Source: Polynucleobacter difficilis
GTDB lineage: Bacteria; Pseudomonadota; Gammaproteobacteria; Burkholderiales; Burkholderiaceae
NCBI RefSeq assembly: GCF_003065365.1
Contig: NZ_CP023276.1
Span: forward strand, 1,860,001 to 1,924,000
DNA length: 64,000 nt
Direction: 5' to 3'
Every line of letters begins with the position of its first letter. Within the stretch, counting starts at the first letter, position 1. Of the stretch, positions 32,972-42,389 are shown one piece after another. The position numbers were made by a program, and so were the translations under genes. The notes below the pieces were generated by a model. It saw only the letters and a program-made list of their open reading frames with translations. It had not been told where the DNA came from and searched no databases.

Positions 32972-33600
32972 TATTTATTGACCTTAATGACGGCTGGCTT
33001 AATGCCCATGCCGGTTAACTTGCTGCGCACGATGCCGCTGTCATCGACATTGGCAAAGGGGCCAATACGAACCCGCCAAACGGCTTTGCCATCGACCAAA
33101 CCTTCACTAATTTGGGATTGCATTCCTTGCATGGCTAAACTGGCTTTCTGTCCATCCGCTTCGGATTGACTTGCAAAAGCGCCAGTTTGAACAAAAAAGA
33201 CGACCTCTGTTTTGGCATCTGCCTTTGCACTCGCCGCGGCATCTGCAGCTGCCTTGCCGGTCGCAATATCGGCAATGGGATCAGCGCTACTGCTGGGGAC
33301 TGCCGGGGATTTGCCCTGCAGCGGCCTATTTAAATCAATTTGCGTTGCTGGCTTTTCTTCTTCACTTACCACCGCTTCCGCTGGTGCGGCTGGTTTAATG
33401 GATAAAGGAAGATTGGGGGCCTTCACTCCAGGCCGCTCTTGCGGTGGTGTTTTAGAAATATAGAAAGCCACCGCCAAGGCGAGGCTAAGGCCGATAACCA
33501 AACCAATCACTAAGCCCAAGATGGTGCCGCCAAATTCCCTATCGCTTTGAGCAATAGGCTGTGCTGGCGGTACGGAGGGTCGATTGGCTTTTTTCATCAT
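32971..33600 (-). CDS. SPOR-domain protein, FtsN-like
   Basis: SPOR domains bind denuded glycan strands at division septa. From 33600 the product has 209 residues: a short cytoplasmic part, one transmembrane helix (GTILGLVIGLVIGLSLALAVAFYI), a Pro/Ala/Ser-rich linker, and a C-terminal SPOR domain (VVFFVQTGAFASQSEADGQ to the end). The layout matches FtsN but identity needs divisome evidence. A frame extending to 33660 overlaps argS and is rejected. The ATG at 33597 is equally possible. It lies ten bases after argS. Confidence 0.88.
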   Translation of the reverse strand: MMKKANRPSVPPAQPIAQSDREFGGTILGLVIGLVIGLSLALAVAFYISKTPPQERPGVKAPNLPLSIKPAAPAEAVVSEEEKPATQIDLNRPLQGKSPAVPSSSADPIADIATGKAAADAAASAKADAKTEVVFFVQTGAFASQSEADGQKASLAMQGMQSQISEGLVDGKAVWRVRIGPFANVDDSGIVRSKLTGMGIKPAVIKVNK

Positions 33601-33610
33601 TTCCCTTATC

Positions 33611-35344
33611 TTACATTTTTCTGGGCGCCGATACACCCAATAAAGCCAAGCCATTTTCAATCACTTGCCGGGTTGCCGACAATAAAGCCAGCCTGGCCAA
33701 TTTTAACTTTGCATCGTCTACCAAAACCCGGTCTGCATTGTAAAAAGTATGGAAATCCCCCGCCAAATCACGCAGATAAAACGCTACTGCGTGTGGGGAT
33801 AACTCTGCTGCCGCAGTCGTTAGCATCTCCGGATATTCCGCAAGGCGGCGCAGCAAATGATCAGAGGCCTTGCTATCCAAAAGAGAAAGGTCGGCATTCA
33901 GTAGGTCTGCTTCAGTACCGTTCCATTGCTGCAAGATGGAGCAAATACGCGCATGGGCGTATTGCACATAGAACACCGGGTTCTCATCATTCTGTTGCAG
34001 TGCCAAATCCACATCAAACACAAATTCCGTATCGGCTTTACGAGAAATTAAGAAGAAGCGCACTGCATCACGCCCCCGCTGCAAGGCCAATTCGCGCTCT
34101 TGGGCATTCATCAACTCAGTAACGCCGCCAGACCATTCCACCAAATCGCGCACAGTTACATAAGACCCCGCCCGTTTTGAAATCTTGACCTCTTGCCCAT
34201 GCCGCATCACCGTCACCATCTTATGCAGAACATAGTCAGGGTAGTCAGTCGGAATAACCCAGCCGCGTTTTTGCGCAACGCCTTGCAAACCAGAGCGCAC
34301 CCGAGCGATGGTGCCATGGTGATCGCTGCCTTGGACATTGATCACTTTAGTAAAACCACGCTGCCACTTACTTGCATGGTAAGCCACGTCAGGCACAAAG
34401 TAGGTGTATGTGCCATCGGACTTGCGCATGACGCGATCCTTATCATCGCCATCCTCTGTGGTTCTGAGCCACAATGCACCATCGGCTTCATATGTTTTAC
34501 CTACCGACCCCAGGTCAGCAACGATCTGGGCAACACTGCCATCGGTATACAAAGAGGATTCGAGGTAGTAGCAATCAAACTGAACGCCAAACGTACGTAA
34601 ATCAATATCCTGCTCATTGCGCAGGTAAGCAACCGCAAACTGCTGAATCGCCGCCAAGTCATCCATACCATTGCATTCAGGAGAGGCCTTATATGCCTCT
34701 GCAATTTCAGCAATGTAATCGCCGTTGTAAGCCTGCTCTGGCCAACTTGCATCGCCAGGCTTGAGTCCGCTCAAACGTGCATGCACAGATGCCGCTAAAT
34801 TCGTAATCTGCACTCCAGCATCGTTGTAATAAAACTCGCGGTGCACGGCAACCCCTTGGGTACTCAGCAGATTGGCGATGGCATCGCCGAGCGCTGCTTG
34901 CCGGCCATGGCCAACGTGCAAGGGGCCGGTTGGATTGGCAGAAACAAACTCCACCATTGCCCGTGATGCTCCATCGATGGCACGCTTACCGAATGTTTTT
35001 TTCTGATCAAGTACTGCTGTTACTACTTCGGTTTTGGCTTTATTACTTAAGCGGAAATTGATGAATCCAGGCCCTGCAATCTCACTCGATGCAATCAATT
35101 CGGCATAACTGGGATCCGAACCCAAAGAATCGACAATGGCTTGGGCCAGCTCACGGGGATTCATCTTCCATGCTTTGGCGATTTGCAATGCAATGTTGCA
35201 AGCGACATCGCCATGGTCCACCGATTTTGGACGCTCTAGCCTTGGCTCTATTGGCGAATCTACTGCAATACCGCGACCATCGGCAACGGCCTTTAAGGCA
35301 GCGCCTAAAGATGCAATTAATTGGTTTTTATGATTTAACAGCAT
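33611..35344 (-). CDS. argS: arginyl-tRNA synthetase
   Basis: ArgRS charges tRNA-Arg. The 577 residues include the class I HIGH-type motif in NPTGPLHVGHGRQAALGDA near residue 138 and the C-terminal anticodon-binding DALR domain (HARICSILQQW to the end). KISKRAGS stands in for KMSKS. No Shine-Dalgarno sequence precedes the ATG; an extended -10-like TGATAAACT ends eight bases before it. It heads the argS-SPOR-dsbA series. Confidence 0.97.
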   Translation of the reverse strand: MLLNHKNQLIASLGAALKAVADGRGIAVDSPIEPRLERPKSVDHGDVACNIALQIAKAWKMNPRELAQAIVDSLGSDPSYAELIASSEIAGPGFINFRLSNKAKTEVVTAVLDQKKTFGKRAIDGASRAMVEFVSANPTGPLHVGHGRQAALGDAIANLLSTQGVAVHREFYYNDAGVQITNLAASVHARLSGLKPGDASWPEQAYNGDYIAEIAEAYKASPECNGMDDLAAIQQFAVAYLRNEQDIDLRTFGVQFDCYYLESSLYTDGSVAQIVADLGSVGKTYEADGALWLRTTEDGDDKDRVMRKSDGTYTYFVPDVAYHASKWQRGFTKVINVQGSDHHGTIARVRSGLQGVAQKRGWVIPTDYPDYVLHKMVTVMRHGQEVKISKRAGSYVTVRDLVEWSGGVTELMNAQERELALQRGRDAVRFFLISRKADTEFVFDVDLALQQNDENPVFYVQYAHARICSILQQWNGTEADLLNADLSLLDSKASDHLLRRLAEYPEMLTTAAAELSPHAVAFYLRDLAGDFHTFYNADRVLVDDAKLKLARLALLSATRQVIENGLALLGVSAPRKM

Positions 35345-35413
35345 AGAAGGTGAGTTTATCAGGCGTAGTGGCCGATTATGAATAGGGGCTTCTTAAAGGT
35401 GGTAAGCTAAATT

Positions 35414-35731
35414 ATGATCTATCAATTTCACTCTAAAGCAGGTCCCGATGTCATCATGCTCTCGGATTTGAGCCAACGCATTTTTGACATCCTTGAGCAT
35501 CCCCTAGAGAAACGGGGCATTTTGGTCGCAGAGCTTTTGCCCGAGTTTATTGCTCGCCTTGAATCCGCCATTACGGCTGATGCAGCCTCCAACAGTAGCG
35601 CGCCCGATACACCCTCAGACTCCGACCAAGAAAAACCGACTGCCGATCGTCTAGGGCAGCGCGCCTTCCCCTTTCTGGAGCTCCTCAAACAAGCTAGGGC
35701 TGCAAATGAGCCCATTGTGTGGGGCGTCTAA
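35414..35731 (+). CDS. DUF1840 family protein
   Basis: This 105-residue cytoplasmic protein matches the betaproteobacterial DUF1840 family. Its N-terminus is IYQFHSKAGPDVIMLSDLSQRIFDIL, the middle is a low-complexity Ser/Asp/Ala-rich linker (about 58-78), and the conserved end is FPFLELLKQARAANEPIVWGV. The function is unknown. It is divergent from argS and convergent with metH. Confidence 0.88.
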   Translation: MIYQFHSKAGPDVIMLSDLSQRIFDILEHPLEKRGILVAELLPEFIARLESAITADAASNSSAPDTPSDSDQEKPTADRLGQRAFPFLELLKQARAANEPIVWGV

Positions 35732-35738
35732 CGACAAG

Positions 35739-35755
35739 CCTTTGCTGAGCAAAGG
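35739..35755. terminator. hairpin between convergent DUF1840 and metH genes
   Basis: CCTTTGC and GCAAAGG form seven perfect pairs around the loop TGA in the 31-bp gap between two convergent stops. There is no U-run on either strand, so it is at best a weak or factor-assisted bidirectional terminator. Confidence 0.4.
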
Positions 35756-35762
35756 AAGGGGA

Positions 35763-38504
35763 TTACTCCAACGAGCTCGATAGGGACCGGCGCACCGTTT
35801 CAATCGATTCATCGCGGCGCTTGGCCAAATCCTCGACTTGATCGGCCGCCACTTTACCCACGTTGAAATACTGCGCATTGGGGTGTGCCAAATAAAATCC
35901 GCTCACACTGGACGCAGGGTCCATTGCAAAGGACTCGGTTAGGGTCATACCAATGTCTTCAGCGCCAACGATGCGCAACATATCGCGCTTGACCTCATGG
36001 GCCGGGCAGGCTGGATAACCGGGCGCTGGTCGAATCCCGCGATATTGCTCATCGATCATGGCCTCATTCGTCAAAGCCTCGTCGCTCGCATAACCCCACA
36101 AATCAGTACGCACGCGGTGATGCATGAGTTCAGCAAATGCTTCCGCTAAACGATCTGCTAAGGCCTTGAGCATAATGGCGTTGTAGTCGTCGTTTTTTGC
36201 CTGAAATTCAGCGACTTTCTTTTCAACGCCGTGTCCGGTAGTGACGGCAAAACAGCCGACGTAATCTGCCACTCCAGAATCCCGGGGAGCAACGTAGTCT
36301 GCAAGGCAGCGATTGGGGCGCTTTACTCCGTCGACAACTGGCCGCTCTGACTGCTGGCGTAGGTTATGCCAGACAAATAGGGGATGCTCACGCGTTTCAT
36401 CGCTATACAAAACAATGTCATCGCCAAGGGCGTTAGCAGGATAAAACGCAACTACGCCATCCGCCTGAAGCCACTGTCCTTTGACGATTTTCTCCAATAG
36501 GGCCTGAGCATCAGCGAATACTTTTTTCGCCTCAACGCCAACTACCTCATCCTCGAGGATGGCTGGGAACTTGCCCGCCAAATCCCAGGTTTGAAAAAAC
36601 GGGGTCCAGTCAATGAACTTGGCAATTTCACTGAGGGCAAAGTTTTTGAAGATGCGGCGGCCAATGAATTTCGGCTTCTCGGGTGTATAGCTGCTCCAAT
36701 CGATTTTCTCTCGATTTTGGCGTGCCGCTTCCAGCGAAATCGTTGGCACTACTTTGCGATTAGCATGCTGTACGCGTATGCGCTCATAGTCATCGCGCAA
36801 ATCTTGAATAAATTTGCTGGCGCTTTCATCCGATAGCAAGCTGGATGCAACTGAGACGGAACGGGATGCATCAGGAACATACACCACCGGACCGTCATAA
36901 TGCGGCGCAATCTTAACTGCAGTATGAACACGGGACGTAGTCGCCCCACCAATCATCAAAGGCAATTGCTGGTCACGGAAATAGGGATCGCGCTGCATTT
37001 CTTGGGCAACGTAGGTCATCTCTTCGAGCGACGGGGTAATTAAGCCAGATAGCCCGACAATATCGGCCTTCTCTTCTTTAGCTACCTTCAGAATCTCCGC
37101 GCAAGGCACCATCACGCCCATATTGACTACTTCAAAGTTATTGCATTGGAGAACAACGGTCACAATGTTTTTGCCAATGTCGTGCACGTCGCCTTTAACG
37201 GTTGCCATCACAATCTTACCCTTGGCTTTGGCTTCGCCTCCTGCGGCAACGTGCAAGCGTTTTTCTTCTTCAATATAGGGAATGAGGTGCGCTACTGCCT
37301 GCTTCATTACGCGCGCACTTTTTACGACCTGCGGCAAAAACATTTTGCCTTCACCAAACAAATCGCCGACCACGTTCATGCCATCCATGAGGGGGCCCTC
37401 AATCACTTCAATCGGACGGCCACCGGAACCCATGATGTCCGCGCGCAACTCTTCGGTGTCGTCCAAAATAAAGTTGGTAATGCCGTGCACCAAGGCGTGC
37501 GTTAAGCGATCCCGCACCGGCGCTTCACGCCATACGAGATTCTCGACTTGCTTGATGCCATCGCCTTTAAATTGATCTGCGATTGCCAATAAACGCTCGG
37601 TTGGAGTTTGGCCATCCTTTTCTCTAAAGCGATTAAGCACGATGTCTTCCACCCGCTCACGCAACTCTGGGTCTAAATCCGCATAGACCCCAAGCTGGCC
37701 AGCGTTGACGATGCCCATGTCCATGCCGGCCTGAATCGCGTGATACAAAAAGACCGTATGAATGGCTTCACGTACACGGTCGTTGCCGCGGAATGAGAAG
37801 CTCACATTGGAAACGCCGCCACTGACTTTCGCGCCCGGTAGATTTTCTTTAATCCAACGCGTTGCATTAATAAAATCGACCGCGTAGTTATCGTGCTCTT
37901 CAATCCCGGTTGCAATTGCAAAAATATTGGGGTCAAAAATAATGTCTTCTGGAGGGAATCCAATTTCCTCAACCAAGATTTGATACGAGCGCTGGCAAAT
38001 TTCTGTTTTACGTTGATACGTATCAGCCTGCCCTTTTTCATCAAACGCCATGACTACCGTGGCAGCCCCATAACGACGAATCAGCTTGGCTTGATGGCGA
38101 AATGCATCTTCACCTTCTTTTAAAGAAATCGAATTGACGATGGGCTTGCCTTGGACGCACTTCAATCCCGCTTCGATGATGCTCCACTTGGAGGAGTCGA
38201 TCATGATGGGCACGCGAGCAATATCCGGCTCAGACGCAATCAGATTCAGAAAGCGCACCATGGCTGCCTCCGAATCGAGCATGGCCTCATCCATATTGAT
38301 ATCAATAATCTGCGCGCCACTTTCAACCTGCTGCCGTGCTACGGCCAAGGCTTCATCAAATTGATTATTCAAAATCATGCGCGAGAAGGCTTTTGATCCC
38401 GTCACATTGGTGCGCTCACCAATATTGACGAAGCCAACCACTGGACTGACGTTGTACGACTCGAGGCCAGACAAACGCATTGGGGCAATCACGCGCTTGC
38501 TCAT
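35763..38504 (-). CDS. metH: methionine synthase, methyl-THF/cobalamin/activation part
   Basis: This is the larger half of a split cobalamin-dependent methionine synthase. The 913 residues run from the pterin-binding domain (NIGERTNVTGSKAF at 27), through the four-helix cap and B12-binding domain (base-off histidine motif DVHDIGKN near 439), to the C-terminal SAM-dependent reactivation domain (GIRPAPGYPACP). It lacks the homocysteine domain, which is encoded by the gene overlapping it by four bases. Split metH is common in Burkholderiales. Confidence 0.96.
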   Translation of the reverse strand: MSKRVIAPMRLSGLESYNVSPVVGFVNIGERTNVTGSKAFSRMILNNQFDEALAVARQQVESGAQIIDINMDEAMLDSEAAMVRFLNLIASEPDIARVPIMIDSSKWSIIEAGLKCVQGKPIVNSISLKEGEDAFRHQAKLIRRYGAATVVMAFDEKGQADTYQRKTEICQRSYQILVEEIGFPPEDIIFDPNIFAIATGIEEHDNYAVDFINATRWIKENLPGAKVSGGVSNVSFSFRGNDRVREAIHTVFLYHAIQAGMDMGIVNAGQLGVYADLDPELRERVEDIVLNRFREKDGQTPTERLLAIADQFKGDGIKQVENLVWREAPVRDRLTHALVHGITNFILDDTEELRADIMGSGGRPIEVIEGPLMDGMNVVGDLFGEGKMFLPQVVKSARVMKQAVAHLIPYIEEEKRLHVAAGGEAKAKGKIVMATVKGDVHDIGKNIVTVVLQCNNFEVVNMGVMVPCAEILKVAKEEKADIVGLSGLITPSLEEMTYVAQEMQRDPYFRDQQLPLMIGGATTSRVHTAVKIAPHYDGPVVYVPDASRSVSVASSLLSDESASKFIQDLRDDYERIRVQHANRKVVPTISLEAARQNREKIDWSSYTPEKPKFIGRRIFKNFALSEIAKFIDWTPFFQTWDLAGKFPAILEDEVVGVEAKKVFADAQALLEKIVKGQWLQADGVVAFYPANALGDDIVLYSDETREHPLFVWHNLRQQSERPVVDGVKRPNRCLADYVAPRDSGVADYVGCFAVTTGHGVEKKVAEFQAKNDDYNAIMLKALADRLAEAFAELMHHRVRTDLWGYASDEALTNEAMIDEQYRGIRPAPGYPACPAHEVKRDMLRIVGAEDIGMTLTESFAMDPASSVSGFYLAHPNAQYFNVGKVAADQVEDLAKRRDESIETVRRSLSSSLE

Positions 38505-39568
38505 TCGGCCACCTCTGCTTGGGGCTCACGGTAAAAGACCCTGGGCCTCCGCTTCGCAACTGCATTGGCAATCGCACGGATGTGATCTGGAGTGGTTCCG
38601 CAGCAGCCACCCACCAAATTGACTAAGCCGTCTTTAGCAAAGCCGTCGACCAGCGCAGAAGTAATTTCTGGCGTCTCATCAAAGCCGGTATCGCTCATGG
38701 GGTTTGGCAGACCTGCATTGGGATAACACGAGACCGCGGTATTGCAGATGCGGGCCAGCTCAGCAATGTAGGGGCGCATTAAAGCTGCTCCGAGCGCGCA
38801 ATTTAAACCAAATGTGAGTGGCTTGATGTGGCGCAAGCTATTCCAAAACGCTTCGACGGTTTGCCCAGACAAAATGCGTCCCGATGCATCGGTCACTGTT
38901 CCAGAAACCATGACCGGTAACTTCACACCAGTGTCCTCAAAAAATTCATCGAGGGCAAACATCGCTGCTTTGGCATTTAGGGTATCAAAAATGGTTTCGA
39001 CTAAAAAAAGATCGACGCCACCGGCATACAAGCCTTCAATTTGCTCGCGGTAGGTATCGCGCAAGGCATCAAAGCTAATGTTGCGCGCGCCTGGATCGTT
39101 GACGTCTGGCGAGATGCTGGCAGTCTTTGGCGTAGGCCCAATTGCGCCAGCCACAAAACGGGGCTTTTCAGATGTGCTGAATTTGGCACAAGCATCATGC
39201 GCTAAACGTGCAGCCGCCTCATTCATCTCGCGCGCCAAACCTGGCATTTTGTAGTCCTCTTGCGCCACCGAAGTCGCACCAAAGGTATTGGTTTCTATGA
39301 TGTCCGCGCCGGCATCCAAATAGTCCTCATGGATTTTTTGGATGATGTGGGGCTGCGTCAACACTAAAAGCTCATTGTTCCCCTTTAGATCGCCGGGATG
39401 ATCGGCAAAGCGGGTATTGCCTGGCAGACCACGGTAATCGGCTTCGCTTAACTTGTATTGCTGAATCATGGTTCCCATGGCGCCGTCCAAGATCAGGATG
39501 CGGTCGTTTAGCAGCGCTGGTAATTCGCCGCCCCGGGTAAATACCAAATTGGAACCGTTTGATTGCAT
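38501..39568 (-). CDS. metH: methionine synthase, homocysteine-binding part
   Basis: The 355-residue protein is the homocysteine S-methyltransferase domain as a separate chain. It has ILDGAMGTMIQQYKLSEADYRG at the start and ETNTFGATSVAQEDY. The zinc cysteines are in FGLNCALGA and NLVGGCCGTTPDHI (about 320). It ends with the ATGA overlap to the larger half. The leader (39569-39610) is short and holds no cobalamin riboswitch. It is divergent from phaM. Confidence 0.96.
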   Translation of the reverse strand: MQSNGSNLVFTRGGELPALLNDRILILDGAMGTMIQQYKLSEADYRGLPGNTRFADHPGDLKGNNELLVLTQPHIIQKIHEDYLDAGADIIETNTFGATSVAQEDYKMPGLAREMNEAAARLAHDACAKFSTSEKPRFVAGAIGPTPKTASISPDVNDPGARNISFDALRDTYREQIEGLYAGGVDLFLVETIFDTLNAKAAMFALDEFFEDTGVKLPVMVSGTVTDASGRILSGQTVEAFWNSLRHIKPLTFGLNCALGAALMRPYIAELARICNTAVSCYPNAGLPNPMSDTGFDETPEITSALVDGFAKDGLVNLVGGCCGTTPDHIRAIANAVAKRRPRVFYREPQAEVAE

Positions 39569-39645
39569 TGTTTAAATAGAGGGGTTAATCTTAATAAGCC
39601 ACTATTCTAATGACTTTATCGGCATCAAGCCGACTTGGAGGCCGT

Positions 39646-40074
39646 ATGTTTGGAACCATTCCTGAATTCAATCAAAGCATGGAAATGCTCAAGACCATGT
39701 GGGGTCAAGGGGTTGCTGCTGGACAAAATGCCGGGCAATTTCCGTTTGCAGCCGACCCATCAAAAGGCCCTGCTGGATTTGCTGGCTTTCCAGGGGTGGA
39801 TATTGATGAACTTGAAAAGCGGATTAAGGACTTAAAAAGCGTTGAAAACTGGCTCTCAATGAACCACAACATCCTCAAAACGACGATTCAGGGTCTCGAG
39901 GTACAGCATGCAACCCTCTTGGCACTAAAGTCCTTTGGAGAGGCCATGACGCCCAAGTCCGACGAAAGCACTGACTCTAGTAAAAAAAGTAGTGCCGCTA
40001 AACCGCGCAAAACATCCACACCCCGTCGGAAGAAAGCTCGCGGCGCAACTTTCCTTGACGCCACAGGTGATTGA
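39646..40074 (+). CDS. phaM: PHB granule-associated protein PhaM family
   Basis: PhaM activates PHB synthase and tethers granules to the nucleoid in Ralstonia. The 142 residues begin MFGTIPEFNQSMEMLKTMWGQ and contain PGVDIDELEKRIKDLKSVENWL. The basic DNA-binding-type tail (KPRKTSTPRRKKARG) ends the protein. GGAGG six bases before the ATG at 39646 decides the start over an earlier ATG at 39610. Its last 77 bases lie antisense to the end of the MBL hydrolase gene. Confidence 0.88.
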   Translation: MFGTIPEFNQSMEMLKTMWGQGVAAGQNAGQFPFAADPSKGPAGFAGFPGVDIDELEKRIKDLKSVENWLSMNHNILKTTIQGLEVQHATLLALKSFGEAMTPKSDESTDSSKKSSAAKPRKTSTPRRKKARGATFLDATGD

Positions 40075-41089
40075 GGTGCGCAATCGCCTCGCCCATTGCA
40101 AAACTCATTTGGTGGGTATCTAGACTACGCTTAAATAGCACTGGAACAATATCGCGGGCGTGGTGCGGAACGCTGCATGCACCCAAGGTATCAGCCAGGC
40201 GGTCGACATGGTGATCTTGTAGCTGCTTAATGCGGTAGTGCAAGCCCTTAAAGGGCTTGCCATGCGAAGGCAGTACTACGGTATCTTTTGGCAGCGCTGT
40301 GTACTTCAATAATGAATCCAAATACAGACCGAGCGGATCAGCATCCGGCTCAGCATCGTAGACGCTCACATTGGTCGAGATGCGCGGCAGCACCATGTCC
40401 CCTGAAATGAAACAGCCTAATGCCGCACAGTAAAGACTGGCATGTTCGGGCGCATGGCCATAGCCCATGATGACCTGCCATTGATGCCCGCCCATCTCAA
40501 TCTGCTCGCCCTGCATGATGCGGCGGTAGCGCTTTGGCATACCAGGCACCATGCGCCTGTAGTAGTCTGCTCGGCCACGAAGCTTCTCTAAATCCTCGCT
40601 GCTGGAAAGGCCATGCCGTTGAAAATGATCTGCAGCACCGCCGCTTCCAGGAGTAGCGCCAATGGCAGCCCCACCTTGATCATGACTGAGCCACTGTGCA
40701 GTGAGGTAATCGGACATCGACATCCACAAAGGCACTTGCCAGCGCTCACAAAGCCATTGCGCTAGGCCAACGTGATCGGGGTGCATGTGGGTCACAATCA
40801 CCCGTAACACCGGCAACCCATCCAACTGGGTTCGCTCAATTTCTTCCCAAATAGCGCGGGTCTCGTCATTCGCAATACCGCAGTCAATAATGGTCCAGCC
40901 CTCCCTGCCATTGAAGTCATCCCGAATTAACCAGAGATTGATATGATCCAAAGCGAAGGGAAGGGGCATTCTGATCCAGCGCACTCCCGGCAGAAGTTCC
41001 AATAAAACGGCCTTCTCAGGCAACTGATCGCCCCAGGGGTATTGAATTGAATTAAGATCAGTTGCGTTAGTAGTGGGTGGCGTTTTCAT
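39998..41089 (-). CDS. MBL-fold metallo-hydrolase
   Basis: The 363-residue protein has the metallo-beta-lactamase motif THMHPDHVG near 108 and GYGHAPEHASLY. It also has CFISGDMVLPRIS, whose Asp and His bridge two metals, and a C-terminal winged-helix-like extension. Relatives are annotated as thioesterases or glyoxalase-II-like, but the substrate is not evident. Its 3' end runs 77 bases into the convergent phaM gene, so both reading frames are constrained there. Confidence 0.88.
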   Translation of the reverse strand: MKTPPTTNATDLNSIQYPWGDQLPEKAVLLELLPGVRWIRMPLPFALDHINLWLIRDDFNGREGWTIIDCGIANDETRAIWEEIERTQLDGLPVLRVIVTHMHPDHVGLAQWLCERWQVPLWMSMSDYLTAQWLSHDQGGAAIGATPGSGGAADHFQRHGLSSSEDLEKLRGRADYYRRMVPGMPKRYRRIMQGEQIEMGGHQWQVIMGYGHAPEHASLYCAALGCFISGDMVLPRISTNVSVYDAEPDADPLGLYLDSLLKYTALPKDTVVLPSHGKPFKGLHYRIKQLQDHHVDRLADTLGACSVPHHARDIVPVLFKRSLDTHQMSFAMGEAIAHLNHLWRQGKLRRELSSDGVWMFCAV

Positions 41090-41120
41090 CGCTTACTTGG
41101 TTTTATAAAAGGATAGTTCC

Positions 41121-41315
41121 GTGGCTAAATCGCCTTGCGTCAATTGGTGTGAAATGCATCCGCAAACCGGTTATTGCCTGGGTTGCTTTCGCACGCTGGA
41201 TGAAATCGCACGCTGGTCCTCTTTATCCGACGACGAACAATGTGCGATTAATCTTCAGCTCCCGCTACGTAAAACATCGCAAGGCAATGATCCATCGTCA
41301 AGCCTATTGGCTTAA
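41121..41315 (+). CDS. DUF1289 small zinc-ribbon-like protein
   Basis: The 64-residue protein matches DUF1289 (YdhL-like) with cysteines in SPCVNWCEMHPQTGYCLGCFRTLDEIARW. Function is unknown. It starts with GTG preceded by AAGGA eight bases away. It is divergent from the MBL gene and its end overlaps the convergent acuI end by four bases. Confidence 0.88.
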   Translation: MAKSPCVNWCEMHPQTGYCLGCFRTLDEIARWSSLSDDEQCAINLQLPLRKTSQGNDPSSSLLA

Positions 41316-42295
41316 CGATTCACGTCCACAATCACCCGACCACGCACATTGCCTTTCATTAAGGCGTCGGCATACTGAATTGCTTCTCCCAAACTAATTT
41401 CATGGGAAATGGCATCCAATGTTTTGAGATCCACCAAGGCGCTTAGCTGTTCATACGCCGCAATGCGCTTGGCTTTGGGCACGGTCACGCTATTGATGCC
41501 ATATAGGGTAACGCCACGCAAGATGAAGGGTGCTACGGTGCCTGGAAAATCCATGCCTTGCGCAAGGCCACAGGCGGCTACTGCGCCTTCGCTCTTCGTT
41601 GCTGCGCAAGCATTGACTAAAGTATGACTACCCACGCTATCCACCACGGCAGCCCAGCGCTCGCGCGCCAATGGTTTACCTGGCTCCGATAAGCTACTCC
41701 GATCAATGACTTCAGCTGCGCCCAAAGACCGAAGATACTCAGCCTCTTGGGGACGTCCGCTACTGGCAACTACTGTAAAACCGAGCTTACTCAGCAGGGC
41801 AATTGCAAAACTACCAACACCGCCAGCAGCGCCAGTAACCAGCACTTCACCATCGGCTGGCTTGACGCCATGCTTTTGCAATGCCATGACACACAGCATG
41901 GCGGTATATCCAGCGGTTCCAATCGCTAAGGCCTGTTTGGCAGTAAAGCCCTTTGGCAGTGGAATCAGCCAATCCGCCTTAACCCTTGCCTGCTGGGCTA
42001 AACCACCCCAGTGGCCCTCGCCTACACCCCAACCATTGAGCAAAACGGCATCGCCCACCTTAAACTCAGGCGATGTGCTTTCCAGCACTTCCCCTGCAAA
42101 ATCAATCCCAGGAACCATTGGAAAGCTTCTAACCACAGGGCCTTTGCCTGTGATTGCCAACCCATCTTTGTAATTGAGGGTGGAATACTGCACTCGAACA
42201 CGCACATCTCCCGCTGGGAGCGCTGATTCCTCAAGCTGGTCCAGTTCCGCACGGTAGCCTTTGTCGTCTTTATTTATAACAATTGCCTTAAACAT
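41312..42295 (-). CDS. acuI: acrylyl-CoA reductase-type NADPH oxidoreductase (YhdH/AcuI)
   Basis: This medium-chain dehydrogenase family reduces the toxic intermediate acryloyl-CoA with NADPH. The 327 residues include YSTLNYKDGLAITGKGPVVRSFPMVPGIDFAG, the cofactor region VLVTGAAGGVGSFAIALL, and the C-terminal NVRGRVIVDV. Length and motifs agree with YhdH/AcuI. AAAGGA before the ATG supports the start. It is divergent from a small lipoprotein gene. Confidence 0.93.
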   Translation of the reverse strand: MFKAIVINKDDKGYRAELDQLEESALPAGDVRVRVQYSTLNYKDGLAITGKGPVVRSFPMVPGIDFAGEVLESTSPEFKVGDAVLLNGWGVGEGHWGGLAQQARVKADWLIPLPKGFTAKQALAIGTAGYTAMLCVMALQKHGVKPADGEVLVTGAAGGVGSFAIALLSKLGFTVVASSGRPQEAEYLRSLGAAEVIDRSSLSEPGKPLARERWAAVVDSVGSHTLVNACAATKSEGAVAACGLAQGMDFPGTVAPFILRGVTLYGINSVTVPKAKRIAAYEQLSALVDLKTLDAISHEISLGEAIQYADALMKGNVRGRVIVDVNR

Positions 42296-42389
42296 CGTTT
42301 TCCTTTCAATACAGAGCCATACCGCTAATTTTCACCCGCTGACCGTAAACCGTTTATCCTAACAAGCATTACGAATTATGGAGTGTTCC

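Noticed and set aside
39569..39645. Possible cobalamin or SAM riboswitch before metH
   Set aside because: The gap to phaM is under 80 bases and shows neither a B12 box nor SAM aptamer conserved segments.
41706..42173. 155-codon open frame antisense to acuI
   Set aside because: Low-complexity Ser/Pro/Ala product with no start signal; the opposite strand encodes a complete oxidoreductase.
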